Source: Parus major (Eukaryota > Chordata > Aves > Passeriformes > Paridae). From it: a DNA stretch of 64,000 bases. The notes beneath the pieces are model-generated. The model worked only from the letters and a program-made list of their open reading frames with translations. It did not search any database and was not told the origin of the DNA. The position numbers and the translations under genes are program-made. Position 1 is the first letter of the stretch, and the number at the start of each line of letters is the position of its first letter. The stretch covers positions 48,182,415 to 48,246,414 of the forward strand of contig NC_031799.1 in assembly GCF_001522545.3 (NCBI RefSeq). Reading direction: 5' to 3'. Shown piece after piece: positions 12,352 to 24,844 of the stretch.

Positions 12352-14084
12352 CACACACTGTAATTTTAAGGGATTTTTTTCAGAAAATATGTGCTTATTA
12401 GTAGAAGAATTATTGGTGAATGTACTACGCATAAAAGTTTGTTAATATGATTAGTGTCTGGAAAATGAACAGGCTTTGGTACTGCTTGGATGGTGTATCC
12501 CATATCTGTAGTTTTTGATATCTCTAGTTCTGAATAGCTGTTCTTGAAATACATTTTGTTGGCTATAATGAAGATAATGCATTTTGAATCATCATAGACT
12601 TTTAGATCTTAAGCTGTAGGTATGAACTCCTGATCTTCTGAGGAAATTAACTGACCTTACTGCAGCTGTACAAGAAACTGCAGGTTGACCCACCTGGATG
12701 AGAACAGACTTGGATCAACCTAAGGTCTTATTTTAGACCACTTGCTAATCCTTTACCCTCCAATTGAAGTAGATTCACATTGAGTTCAATCCCAATACAG
12801 AGATTGCTAGAAGCAGATGTAAAATTTCTAATAATTTTATTTGCTCTCTTAAAAAATATAACTCTGCTACTGAATTTTCATTGAAAATCCTGAATATCTC
12901 TGGTAGTTTTGGCACTGTGAAGCTATAAACCAGAAAGGGCGATGTTGTGATTATATTAATGACTCAAACATTGGATTGCATCATTTTTGATAAAAAAATA
13001 CCTCTTTATATTAAATGAAAGAATCCTTGCAGTAATCCAGATTTGTGTAAACATGAAACATACATACATACAAAGCTGTTTGTTTAGTTCAAAGTTTACA
13101 TCACTATCTCAGTCTGACACTTCAGAAGACAGTTTATAAAGGAAAATGTTACATTTATATGTTTTGTAGTGAGGGCAGAAGAAATTGAGCCTTTTAGCAG
13201 CATGTATGGAATCTTATTTGAAAATATATGTGGAATAATAGAAAGGTATTAGGGGAAAAATGTATTTACTGCAATGGATATCCAAGTATCGCTACCTCAA
13301 GAGAAGGCTTGCTAATATGGCATAAAAGAAGGCATTCTTCACTGGTTTTTGTTGGTATTTGAAGTGGATTTGGAACAAATAAAGTTACTTACTTTTATAT
13401 TTACTCTATTAAACTTAGTTAAGTTACTGAAAGCAGGTGCCTTGTTAAAACAGAGTGCTAGTTTTGGTGTGGAAAAAGTAAAATACTTCTGACAGAAGTG
13501 TTAATTTGGACAGCTCATATCTTTGAAGGCTTTTTGATACTGCAACACCACTGTTGAAAATTTAAGATGAGCACTTAGAAATAAATGCTCAGTATTTACA
13601 AATATGAAGGTATTTTGAAATGTACATTTTCAGATATAATCAGAGTGTTTGGGAAGTCAATGAGATCTCAAAGAATGTGCCATCAGTGCTATTGTGTTTG
13701 CAGTAGACATTGCAGCATAGAGTAAAACCAAAATAACACATTTCAGATGTTGTTTGAGAAATAATGTCATCAAGGCACTGACTTTTAAAAGTTGCTATGA
13801 ATGAAGAGGTGTTTATGCTTTATAAACATTCTAGTCTGATACTAATGTATTCAGACAGAGAATTACAGAAATCTGATTTGCATAATGTAGATCAATGTAG
13901 TCTCTTTTTTTTCAGTTTAACTTGAAGTCCTCTGCCATGTTTTATTAATGTTTATCAGAGAACTAAGCTTTATCAATCTGTTATGAATGATCTGACATTT
14001 CAAACCAGCTAAAATGATAAACTGGCAACTCTGTCATCCAGAGACAAAATTCAGAAATGTGGGAACTGTTTTGGTGGTGGTGTT
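7471..14084. other. Long AT-rich unique interval
   Basis: I see no gene, CR1 or LTR in this interval. It holds AT-rich low-complexity runs (for example 8385-8480) and a TA/CA dinucleotide array at 12310-12358, listed separately. Short open frames (7977-8219, 8806-9003, 8948-9166, 11345-11569 minus) have no recognised motif and are typical of random frames in AT-rich DNA. Confidence 0.6.
12310..12358 (+). repeat. (TA)n(CA)n dinucleotide microsatellite
   Basis: An A run is followed by about 20 TA units broken by one CA, and then ACACACAC. Translation of the tract gives the alternating Tyr-Ile string in an overlapping open frame at 12248-12445, which is therefore an artefact of the repeat. Confidence 0.95.
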
Positions 14085-14104
14085 TTGTTGGTTTTTTTCC
14101 TCAG

Positions 14105-14522
14105 CAATGACATCTGGATTCTCATCTGGCTTTCTGGCACATCTGCTCCTGGTTTGACTGCACTGCTGCCTGATACAGTCATTATAAATCTGCCTGTGAG
14201 GCTGGCATATATTCACCTGTTCCTAGCCATCATTGCATTCTTGCATGCCATTGGTTTTTGGCTCCCTTGCAGCAGAAAGGAAGCCTGCCAAACTGCAATG
14301 CCTAGTGTAATGCTAGGAGAGCATTTCAGGAACAGCATTCCAACCAGAGAAGAATGTGATCTTCTCAATGCAATTTATTTCATTGTCCCTATAGTAGAAA
14401 AGAATGCCAGATTCTGCCAGCAGCATGGCAGCATCACAGTAATGGAGCAGAGAAGCTTCCAGTACAGTCAAGAAAAATTCTACTGTAGAACAAGCATAAT
14501 CAAAGAAACAAAAAATTGCTAG
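14105..14522 (+). other. Unassigned open frame with acceptor-like 5' border
   Basis: A TG/T-rich run ending in 'tttttttcctcag' (14091-14104) looks like a good splice acceptor. From there the frame stays open for about 139 codons to a TAG at 14520-14522. The encoded sequence has a hydrophobic central stretch and several Cys residues, but I recognise no family. The segment is richer in G+C than its surroundings. It could be a lineage-specific or non-coding terminal exon, an old repeat fragment, or a chance frame. I see no donor or obvious poly(A) signal that settles this. Confidence 0.2.
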
Positions 14523-14714
14523 ATAGTCACAGTGAAGCCTAGAGCTCAATTTACACTTGGAATGGGTGGAATCTAGAGCTATTAGTACACACTTGTCAAT
14601 ACCCTCTTGGAACGTCTTTGAAGTAAAATGTGATTTTATTCAGAGTGAAGGAAGAAGTAATATCCTGGTAGGAAACAAATAAAATAGATTAGGAGTTTGA
14701 TCTGTTTTGCTTAG

Positions 14715-14850
14715 TTAGTTGGTTAATTGGGGGTTTTTTTGTGGCTTTTGGGGTGTTTTTTGGTTGATACTGGATTTTTTGTGGGTTTGGGTTTTGGTTG
14801 AGTTTTGGATTTATTTGGGTTTGTTTTGTTTTGTTGGATTTTTTTGCAAG
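14715..14850 (+). repeat. GT-rich low-complexity tract with G runs
   Basis: This tract consists almost entirely of T and G, with runs of G (five G near 14729, four near 14750, three near 14781 and 14787) separated by T-rich spacers. The spacers between the longest G runs are long, so a stable G-quadruplex is possible but not well supported. Confidence 0.75.
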
Positions 14851-15761
14851 GCCTTTATAAAAGAATAATCTAATATATTAATATTTTAGTTAATGAAGTT
14901 TTCAAAGCAGCTGCCAGCTTTTTATTTATCTTGTAATACCATATATACTTGCTCTGTTACACATTTCTAGTAGTAAAATCAGCTGTCAATAGCATGCATT
15001 TTGTCAAGAAACAATTCATTTTTATGTGCGCTTGTAAATATTATACTTTTGTACTTTTCTCATTTAAAAAGCAATTTGGCTATAAATAAATCAGAAAAAT
15101 GTTTTAATTTTCATCACCTGGTAGCTTCCCACACATCCTGTGAAATATCTCCGCCTCTCACTGTAAGAGAATTTGACAGAATTTACATATACACCTTTAT
15201 AATTTTTTTTTCAGTTACTAGAAACAAAGTGTTAGAATAAATAATCTGCACATTTACAGCTTAAGCGCCAGCAAAATCCCCAAAGTAACACATAACTTAA
15301 TACAATAAATTATGTGTTAACAAGACCCTGCTAGCTGCTGCTGATAATGCAGGAAAATCAAATTTAATTCTGGTAATTTTTGGTTTCAGGTGATATTTTG
15401 TCATTCCTGTGTGTAGTTAAAGGGAGTCTTTAGAATAAATATTTGGTATGGCAGGAACAGTATTCTAGCAGGAATATTGAAAACATTTTCTTCCTCCTGT
15501 CTTCAAACATTCCTTTTCAGAATCACTCTAAATCATGTAATGCAGATCAGTTCTCTCATAAATTTCTACCTTTAGCTATTGCTGAAAAATCTAATATGAT
15601 TACATACTTGTCTGCACGCCAGGAATCAGAAGGCATTGATCACAGGAAAAGATTTTACTTAATTTTAATTTCAGAACAATATTAGTTTTTTTTTGGTTTT
15701 TTGACAGTATAACCAATGGTGACAATTAGAAGTGCTAATTGTATAATAGTTGGCATGTTAA
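14851..15761. other. AT-rich unique DNA
   Basis: No gene or repeat is recognised. Two short open frames (15001-15240 and 15443-15685) lack any motif I know. Confidence 0.55.
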
Positions 15762-16140
15762 TCAGAATCATAGAATGGACATGGTTGGAAGGGACCTTAA
15801 AGATCATCTAGTTCCAATCCCCTTGCCATATGGGATATCCCCTTGCATCCTTGTTCAGGCTCCTAGAGTGAGTTGTTCAGGCTCCATACAGCCTGGCCTG
15901 GCACACTCACAGGACTGGGGCATCCACTGGTTTGGGCTCTTTCACAAGAAAATCTAAAAAAGTCCTTCTCCTCCTCTCTTGTAGGGTCCCTTCAGGTACT
16001 AGAAGGCTGCAATTAGGTCACCCTGAAGCTTTTTGTTTTCCAGGCTGAACTTAACAATTCTCTTAGCCTTTCCTAAGGAGAGATGCTCCATCCCTCTAAT
16101 CCTATTTTATCCATTTGGAGGACCTTCTTCTTATGCTCAA
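15762..16140 (-). mobile_element. CR1 LINE 3' end, antisense
   Basis: The plus strand begins with the reverse-complemented CR1 3' terminus ('atcagaatcatagaatgg', 'gttggaagggaccttaaaga', 'tcatctagttccaatcccc'), then follows the 3' untranslated part to about 16140 ('gagatgctccatccctctaa' near 16079). It is 5'-truncated, as is usual for CR1. The terminal octamer is present only once, as 'catagaat'. Confidence 0.9.
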
Positions 16141-16519
16141 TTTTGTGGTGAATTAAAATTCCCTCATCACTCTCAGACTTTTAATTCATGTTGCTGATTT
16201 CTTCTTTCTCCTTGTGACCTTTTATATTTTGCCATAACCTTTTTCTTGTGCATGTTGTATCTGGAAAAAATACTAGTCCTTGCAGATATCTTGTCATAAG
16301 GAACAGAAAAGTGCCTTTCACTACCTGACAAATACCTCACGTTGTTAGCTGGTATCAGCAACAGAAACCCTCCTCTGTGAAAGCTGACAATAGCCAACCC
16401 AGAAAAAGTTTGCATGAACTCACGTCTGTTCATAGTCACCAATCTCAGGATCCAGAGTCAACCATGAAAAAATAGAATAGTCCAGTGTCAGCTTTAATAT
16501 TTGAGAAAAAAACTGAACA

Positions 16520-16790
16520 CAAATATTTTGCCTGAATCTTCATTGTCAACCTGTCTTCCCACATGCCTCAAGTGGATGGAGTGGGAGATGAGGACAGGGA
16601 TAGGGATGTCCCTTCCACAGTATATCCTGGGCTGCATCCAAAGCAGCATGGCCAGCAAGGTGATGGAGAGGATTCTGTCCCTTTGCTCTCCCCACTCTGG
16701 GGTCCCCAAAACAATAAACACATGGGCCTGTTGGAATGAGTCCAGAGGAGGACCAACAAGAGTATTAGCTTATGAGACAAGATGCTCAGG
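16520..16790 (+). mobile_element. CR1 LINE fragment, sense (5' piece of split copy)
   Basis: Sense CR1 sequence is seen at 'cctcaagtggatgga' near 16566, 'tcctgggctgcatccaaagc' near 16625 and 'gagtccagaggaggaccaac' near 16737. The same segments occur in the copy at 45.2-46.5 kb (for example 'cctgggctgcatccaaagcagc'), which supports the assignment. A large internal part is missing between the first and second blocks. Alignment is lost near 16760-16790 and resumes after about 190 bp in the next CR1 piece. Confidence 0.75.
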
Positions 16791-16959
16791 AAATTTGGGA
16801 ATTAGTGAGAATATAGCTTGCATAAAGTTCATCGAGAAATGTAGTTCACTATATATAACTGTATTGTGTGCTTGAAATATATAGATGTGCAGTTATTCAG
16901 AAACACTGGACAATGATTTAATGTAAGGAAAATTGGAATTTTGTCCTTGTGCCTGAGGC

Positions 16960-17430
16960 ATGTGTTACATGAATTCTCATCACCAAAAGACTGGGGAAAG
17001 AAAGGGAGAAGGGCCTTGAGGGGAAGCCATATGAGGAGTGGCTGAGGTCACTTGGTCTGTTCAGCCTGGAGGAGACTGAGGGGAGACCTCACTGCAGTTA
17101 CAGCTTCCTTGTGAGGGGAAGAGGAGGGGCAGGCACTGATCTCTTCTCTGTGGTGACAGTGACAGGACTCGAGGGAATGGCCTGAAGCTGTGTCAAGAGG
17201 AGGTTTAGGTCTATCAAGAGAAGGTTTTTCACCCAGAGGGTGACTGAGCACTGGAAGAGGCTTCCCAGGGCAGTGGTCACAGCACCAAGCTTGACAGCAC
17301 TCAAGAAGTGTTTGGACAAAACTCTCAGATGCACCGAATGATTCTTGGGGACATCCTGGGCAGGGCTAAGAGCTGGACTTGATGATCCTGATTGGTTCCT
17401 TCCAAATAAGACATTCTGTGATTCTGTGGT
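16960..17430 (+). mobile_element. CR1 LINE 3' end, sense
   Basis: The block 'gaggagtggctgaggtcactt' through 'ctgttcagcctggaggagac' (about 17033-17075) and the later 'gtttttcacccagagggtgac' near 17223 are CR1 3' untranslated sequence in sense orientation. It ends with 'gacattctgtgattctgtgg' at 17409-17428, the characteristic CR1 terminal repeat. The copy is colinear with the piece at 16520-16790, so the two may be one insertion interrupted by about 170-190 bp of unrelated AT-rich sequence. Confidence 0.88.
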
Positions 17431-17471
17431 TTTATTTATTTTATTTACTTTATTTATTTTATTTATTTTAT
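17431..17471 (+). repeat. (TTTAT)n tract next to CR1 tail
   Basis: An imperfect TTTAT/TTTATTTA array follows the CR1 ATTCTGTG tail directly. It is probably a microsatellite seeded at the retrotransposon 3' end. Confidence 0.85.
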
Positions 17472-19299
17472 GTGCCTGAATTTGTCAGTGAGATGGCCTG
17501 AGAGCAGGAGATTATGAGATTATGCAGAGTTAGTTTGTCTGGAAATGTCAAACCTATAGTATTTCAGATCACTTTTAAAGGTACAAGCAGTATTCAAAGT
17601 ATCCAAGTCTTACTAGTCATCTAAATGTGGTTCAAATAACAACTTTATTTTGTAGGTTAAACTTCATGGACCATTTCTCCATCAGGTTATATTTTATATT
17701 TGTACTCAAAATTATAGTCAGATTTATTCTGCATATTTCCATTGTGTAAATAATTTAGTAGCATTAGGTGTATTTTTTATAGTTTTGACACTACATGCTC
17801 TTGGTTTAGAAGGTTTAGAATTTTCTAGGGCTTGCTTTGCAGATCTGTAAGTGATATGTTAAGTAATAGCTGAAAATTGACTATTTGGTTTTTAAAGAAG
17901 AAATTGAGCTGGGTTCCACTGCAAGGTTATAAAGGGCATAACTGAATTCTGTGTATATCTAAATAGATTCCTTTGAAAGAGGCACAGTGAATGCTGTATT
18001 TGACACTGTCTGGGGAATCTGTCTTGCATTAGACTCAAGGCTATGTTTATGGGTGAGGTGTTTAACCTTGCCAGATAGATTTAATATTTTGAGGGACAAA
18101 TTAAAGTGAGTAGCAGTACATTCATGCAGAATGATTTAATGACACATGTTCATCCCTGGCAAATTGGGCTAAATTCTGGTCTTCAGTATGCTAAAATAAA
18201 AAAATAATTCCTGTCAAAATAATGCTGCTATATTTGTGCCTTAACAGTGACAGAGACCAGATGTCATTCTTCTCTAGTTACATGGGGTTTTTTGCATGTT
18301 TTGATACCATGAGAATACATAGTGTTTACTCTAAGTCCCATTGCTGTGAGTTCCACAATCAGGGAAGTAAAGCCACTAATTAGAAAGATAAGTTAGATCT
18401 ATGATTGCTTTGGAGACATCTCTTTTTGCATATTATCAAACCCAGTTTGAAAGATTTTTAGTGTTTTCTTGAATAATTAAAGGTAATCATCAAGAGAAAA
18501 ATAGGTGTTTTTCAGGAGAAAAACCTGCTGTTTGTGCATTCTTTCATTAAAATAGGTCATTAGAGTGACAAAGAAAAGAGAAATAACCTTTTGAGAATGG
18601 TGTTGATAGTTCTATGCTGTTGGAAATACTTTGTTGAATGTAATTTCAAGGCACCAGAGACTAATGAGGTGGGCTGCAGATTTTATTAATTTTTTTTTTA
18701 TAATTTTTGAGGGTTTTTTCATTACTTTCTTGTCACAAATAAGTGCTTATTGGCATGCTAAGACAATTTCTGCCATCAGGGCAATCAAAATATGCAAGTT
18801 GTAGCTTAAAATTTAAACAGAAATCAAATCAACAAAGATACTGCTAAGCTATCAAGTTTTTTGGAAGATGTTTTTGCATCTCTATGGACCCCACTGTGTT
18901 AAAATACTTTTCGTAAGTATGTTACTTAGGTGCTCGGCTTGCAAGTAAAATGATGTAGATTGACAGCATTACTTTTTGTAAGTTTTGAAGTTTTTTATGG
19001 CGAAGCAAAACAAGTTTTCAAACTTAGGATAATCAACAGATCCAATTATTTCAAGAGGAAATTATAGACTTATGAAAGTAGCTTTTTAATGTTTCTTTTA
19101 CAATTTTTGAAATTAAAATATGAGTTTATTTAGTTTTCTAGAACAACAACTGATAAATTCAGTGTCTGATTCATTGCCTGCAGTATATTCTGAGCATTCA
19201 TTATACAGCAACAAATTGCCACCAGATTGCTGCTATCACACCTAGCATGAGCTGTTGCGTTATTTAGCTCTTTTTATCTTCAGAGCACTTCTTCCTCAG

Positions 19300-19496
19300 T
19301 TTTCTCAGTGGACAGCTGGTACAGTCGTGCAGCTTGCGCACTAATGTTCTTTTCAGAGACATTACTGGTTTTTCGTCAGTTGAGAGCTGGGGCTTGGATT
19401 AAACAAGCTTCAGAAATCTGTGTTAGACAGACCATTGGTCAAAAAAACAATGATACTCCAGTGGTGGCACTATGGACCCTAAAAGCGTCTTAATGT
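19300..19496 (+). other. Unassigned open frame with acceptor-like border
   Basis: The run 'cagagcacttcttcctcag' ending at 19299 is a plausible splice acceptor. An open frame continues for about 64 codons to a TAA at 19494-19496. It holds several CpG dinucleotides (for example in 'cagtcgtgcagcttgcgca' near 19323), which is unusual in this CpG-poor neighbourhood. The peptide (beginning VDSWYSRAACALMFF) matches no family I recognise. It may be a conserved non-coding element or a chance frame. Confidence 0.15.
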
Positions 19497-20079
19497 CAGA
19501 TGAACTGGAATTTTGACTAATCTCTGTGAAATTAGTTGAAGACTCAGGTCTACCTTTCCGGAAGTAGAATGGAAATCTTATAAGCACTTTACCCTTCTTA
19601 AAAATGTAAAGGAATAGCTTTGTCTTTTATAAGGCTAGCAGTGTCATCCATTCTGTAACTGAATTCCTCCTCTCTGTCATTAACTCTCGTTATTTACCTC
19701 TTCTTTGCTTATAAAGTTTTGGATTTGGATTTTGTATTGACTTGTAGCATGAAATTCAGACATTTTCTCTACCCACATTGTTTCATGAAAAATTACATAG
19801 TAGTTTGTAAAAGATTATAATATTTATCTAAAAATTCAATAAAACAACCTTTCAATATGATTTATTTTCTGGAAATAGATACATTATCTTCCATGTCATA
19901 ATGTATGTTTTATCAAAGTTCACTCATGATTTTTTATGTTAAATTGTCAGTGGGAATGGGTTAAAAGATAGGGTCTCCACTGTCCATTGGAACATGAAAA
20001 CAATACTGGGAATACGTTGTGGTCCAAGTATGACAAGCTCCTCACACCATTCTTCTGGGGAGGACATAGGGTTTGAAGT

Positions 20080-20142
20080 GATTTTTGGTTTGGTTTTGGG
20101 GTTTTTGTTTGTTTGGGGCTTTCCTTGGTTTTTTATTCGGTT
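20080..20142 (+). repeat. GT-rich low-complexity tract
   Basis: This is a T/G-rich run with G runs of four near 20097 and 20116. It causes the Phe/Gly/Leu-rich open frame at 19994-20227, which is not a gene. Confidence 0.7.
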
Positions 20143-20299
20143 TGCTCTTACTTACTCTAGATTGTCATGGACAGTTCCTTGTGAGTGCAGTGTTTACCCA
20201 AGTGATTACACAGTAGCTGCTCTTTAAGCTGTTACACTGGTTAAAAATTAGCTGTTATACTAGTTTTTCTGTTAAAAGAAATAAATAAAATTTTTTCAT

Positions 20300-20490
20300 T
20301 GCTCAAGACTGCATCCAGATGGTTCTTCAGCACCTCCAGTGAGGGACACTCCGGTGCCAGCCACACAGTAAAGTAGTTCTTCTTCATGTTCAGGTGGAAC
20401 TTCCTGAGCATCAGATTCTTACATTGCCTGTTACCCTGTTACTTAGCAGCACTGAGAAGAGGCTGGAGCCATATTGAAGATATCCCATTC
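20300..20490 (-). mobile_element. CR1 LINE fragment, antisense
   Basis: The phrases 'gttcttcttcatgttcagg' and 'tggaacttcctgagcatcag' near 20376-20415, and 'cactgagaagaggctggagcc' near 20450, correspond to the reverse complement of the CR1 3' region. Both ends are truncated. Confidence 0.8.
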
Positions 20491-21925
20491 TGCTTTTGTC
20501 CTTTGATCTCTGAATCTACGGTACATCAACCATGATACAGGCCTGTGTAATTACCACATGTAAACTTGAAGCCTTCTTTTCTAAGGCTTGTTTTAATTTT
20601 ATTTTTCATATAGCCATGAAGGCTTCGTATTTAATTTCCAGTCCTAATCACCTCTTTTTTAGTGTAAAAAATGAGTGAAATAGAGATGAGTCATAACATT
20701 GTTCTTAAAGTTAGACTAAAAAATTGATATGGGATATTTTATTTCATTTGTTGTGAGTTCCATCAATGCACATGTAGTCCCCACATGTGCTGTATCATGC
20801 TTCCACTGTAAACCTGCAGTCATCCCGATTCTTGTCTCAGCTGAGGAGACAGGTATAGTTTATGCTGCATAATAGAATTGAATCAATTCTTGGAGAGGAG
20901 TGGGATTCTGTTATCGGATAATGATTTTTCTCAACTTTCCATTTTGCTTTGTCCTCAGTTTGCTTTCTAAGAAAAGATTTCTAACTGTGATAATCACTAA
21001 AGTACTGGATATTTTATATTCAAAACTGAGCTACATCAAGTAATTCTTGCTGATCATAGAAATAATTTAATGTTTTCAAGTCATTAAAACTCAGGTTCTA
21101 TAGACTCTATCTCATCATTCTAAATAACAAATTCCCTCCAATGTTGCTTTTATATATGATAAACAAAGTTAAATTCGGGCTGCCATTGGAACAATCTTAT
21201 ATGGTAGGGTACAATATAGGTCTCCTACTGTGTTGTTGCTGTATGGCCACATGAATTTATGTAACCTTTGTCCCACCTACCAGAGTGGAGTGAAATAACT
21301 GTAAGAGCTACTGGATGTATATTAATGAAACTGAAGGAGGAAATTTCTTCTTGGGTATAATTAGGACACCAGGGAATCCATTGTGTCTGTGAATCTCTGA
21401 TGGGAAATGGCACTTTGAAGGAAGATGGCAGCCCAATAATATGCTAATATTTAAAAAATAATTTTCAAATTATTTTTTTTCCTGCTTGTGCAACATATGT
21501 TGTTCTCTAGCCCTTTGCCATCCTCCAGAGTTGAGGCTAAAATTACCAGTGCGCTGAAAGTAAAAAACCTGGCTGCTGCTACAACTTCAAGGCAAGCTAA
21601 GGGTCTGAAATTAATATATTTATTAATTTATTTATTTGTATTATGGAACTGGTCAATATTTGGATAAAAGGTTAGAATTTAAAATTTTTCCTGACCCACC
21701 CACTGTATACATTTATCTCTTTAGCCCTGGGGACTCTGTCATCTAATCCTTGTCATACACACTGAGTTCCCTGTCACGCAGTGTCACTTAACAAGATTCT
21801 CACCCATTACACAGAATAACACTGTCCACATAATTATACACTCTGATCATCAGTAAAACTTCTACTTGCTGAAAAGCAATATGAAAGAGACCAGCTTCTT
21901 AAATCAGTCCACTATTTGTGACTTT

Positions 21926-21943
21926 GTTGTTGTTGTTGTTGTT
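21926..21943 (+). repeat. (TTG)n trinucleotide repeat
   Basis: Five to six uninterrupted TTG/GTT units. Confidence 0.85.
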
Positions 21944-24844
21944 TCTGTAATTGGAATTGTAGCTATACCTAACTGCTGGTTTCAAGTCTGTTTTAATTTT
22001 TTGGAGGCAGAGAGAGAAGCGAGGGTGGTTCATACATAATGAAGGAAATTATTTAGCCGTTCTTATTTTTTGACACTGAAAAAACATTTACAGAAGCTGT
22101 TGCTAATTTTATTCTGGTCATAAAATGAAAGCCTGACCACAGCAGGTTTGAAATAGAGTTTGTGCTCCTCTCTTCAGATTTCATTATTTTAGTTTCATTA
22201 TTGTTTTGTCCTTATTCTTTCATGTAAAGTGGGGTAGAGCAAAAAGTGTAGCAGTTTTTAATCTCAAATTCAGCATTTTGATCTCCTTTTTAATTCAGTT
22301 TGCTTTATGGCAGTCCTAGTAGTAGTAGTGCTGGTAAGGAAACCTGAAAGTTACTTTGTCTTTCATATGCAGCTCTTTACATCAAATGATTTCCTTGTGG
22401 GTGACAGCACTAGCTTTCTGAAACCTGCACATTTGTGCTTGTTGCTTCCAAAGACAGGGTAGGTCCACACAGGTAACAAGCAGAACGTAAAATAAAACAA
22501 AAGCATCCAAACCTGCAAACCCACTCTTGGGATTGAAAGTATTGACACATGCACAATAAAAGTACCTTGTAGCAAAAAAAAAAAAAAGGCATAGGGCAGA
22601 ATGAATAAATGGGAAGACTGAGTTATAGTACCTGAGGCACCAATGTTAGTGGACCACTCTTGTTTAATAAATTTTGTGAAAGGAATTTCAGAAATCATTT
22701 CAGACCAACCATGGATCAGTTAGCAGTGTTGTTAGTGCTGAATTTTTACAGTCGAAAGTGTGTTAAGAGGATCTTCTGGGAGATTTTTTATTTTTTTTTT
22801 TATTTTTTTTTCCTCTCTCTGATGTGACAATTAATATAGCTAAATTGTGCCAGGCTTTGAATCTGCACACTGTGGCACTGTGACCTGCTACTCATGCTGG
22901 TCATGAAGCCAGAGAAAATATGTCCACCTGAGTATCGTTACCTTCAGTGTTTTTCAAGGTGTGAACCACAGAACTCTGTTGAGAAAAACAGAATGCAATA
23001 AAATACTCTCAAAGTATTAATGTTATGTTCTTTTGAACAGGTTTTCTTTGTCCTGTAGCATTTGACACGATGGTATGTAAGACAAAGACTTTTAAGCAAT
23101 CTTGCTTAACTAGTAGGGCTCAAAACCATTTACCAGAGACACTTTAAGAGAATCTAGGGCTTATTGGAACCAAGAACTGCAAAGAGATATGACTTGCTAT
23201 AATATCTCAATAACAGAAAAATATGTTAATGATAGAAAAAGCTGTTTGTTACTTTGCTTTTTCAATAAAGCTAGAATCTTTGAGTGATCAAAATGTGTCC
23301 AAAATTTGTAGAACTTAAGAGTATTTAACTGTGAGAATTACAACAATGACAGATGGTGTGGCATTCTTTCAATTATGCCTGGAGTTTTTGAATTATGCTG
23401 GGTAATGGCTGTACTGATTAATGCAAAGGTTTAATATATTCATATAAAGTTCATTACTTTGGTAATATGTGTAAATAACTTAGACTGATAGGAATAGTTC
23501 CACAAGGGGTAATTTAATGTAAATGTTTGTGATTGAAAATGTAGCAATCACTCTTTGTTGTACTAAAAAGGTACTAATTTTTTGCAATATTTTCCAGTCA
23601 GATTCTACTCAGATTTCAGAAAGTGTCAGGTTTTTTGGTTTCATAAGATATCTTTATTTCAATTACGTATCCAGAGATATTGAAAAAGAAGAATGCCAAC
23701 CTAGTCCCACTGAAGTCTACAGTAAGATTTAATATTGTAAGTTAAATCCTCAGCTGGGTGTAGTCAGTAAGGCTCCATGATGAAAAAACTATAACTGTTG
23801 TTCAAGAAGTGCCCTGGGGAATTCAAGGCTTTATTGCTGGAAAAGAACATGAGTTCCAAAATGAATATGGAGGAAGATTTATCCAATATAAATAGTTGGG
23901 AAAAAAATCCCAGTATATTCTTAGCACATAGGTAAAATCTTTGACTATAGTGTTTGCTAAGAATAAATATGCTTTTATATATATGGATGTTTTTTCTCCT
24001 AGGGACATACATATATACATACATACATATATCAAATATATGAGGTCTACATGTATATATTTTCACATTTAAAAAAAGAGCAATTTTTTGGAGGGTTGAC
24101 TCAGAGCAGTTCTACTGAAACCATACTAAGCTCTGCTGCTTCTCTTCAGTGTTGTGGGAGACACATATGAATATATTTCCTTACTTTGTCGAATTATTAT
24201 ATGTGCATTTAATTTTTAATTGTGCAACCATGTGGAAGAAGTTTTGAATTTGCTTGTAAGTTTTGAAAGTGAAACTGAAGAAAAATCCAAAAGGGAACTC
24301 CCTATTTCATAGGAGAGATTTTACCTTTGCAGGTTTCTGTGAAAGTCATTTTTCTCAGTTTTGTCATAGTGACAGACAAGAGGTCCTAGGCTAAGGCTCC
24401 CTCTATTAAGGCACAAAACACAACAGCAATGATATTCCATCCCATCAAAAAAATCATTCAAACAGAATACTAGTTTCTCCTGGAAATAGTGATTTGACTA
24501 AAACAATTGCTAAATGCTCCTGTATCACCCTACATGCCATTAAATTTTTCCGAATTTCTATAGCATGTTTCTGCAATTTAATAAGCAAGCATCATATATC
24601 TGTTGATTCTATGTCACCTTATTCTTGAGCTTGAGGAATTTTTTTTGTCTGTTTTATTAGCAGAAAAATAAATAACTTGTTTTCATAAATGACAGTGTAG
24701 CTGTAGTTTTGAATACAGTGCAGACACTAATATTTTGCAAATTCACTGAAGCTTTGACTTTTATTATTATGCATGATATAAGGAATGACATATCAGAATT
24801 TATGTGTTGTAGCTACATATAACATTCTGTTATATAGCTATATA

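Larger units (their letters stand above)
17476..20299. other. AT-rich unique DNA with one CpG-bearing open frame
   Basis: No known gene or transposon is seen. A candidate terminal exon at 19300-19496 is listed separately. A GT-rich tract lies at 20080-20142. Confidence 0.55.

Noticed and set aside
12248..12445. A frame with an alternating Tyr-Ile string
   Set aside because: Translation of a TA/CA microsatellite.
14715..14850. A G-quadruplex
   Set aside because: G runs are separated by long or irregular loops, so a stable structure is doubtful.
22574..22587. Poly(A) tail of a processed pseudogene
   Set aside because: No recognisable mRNA-derived body lies next to it on either side.
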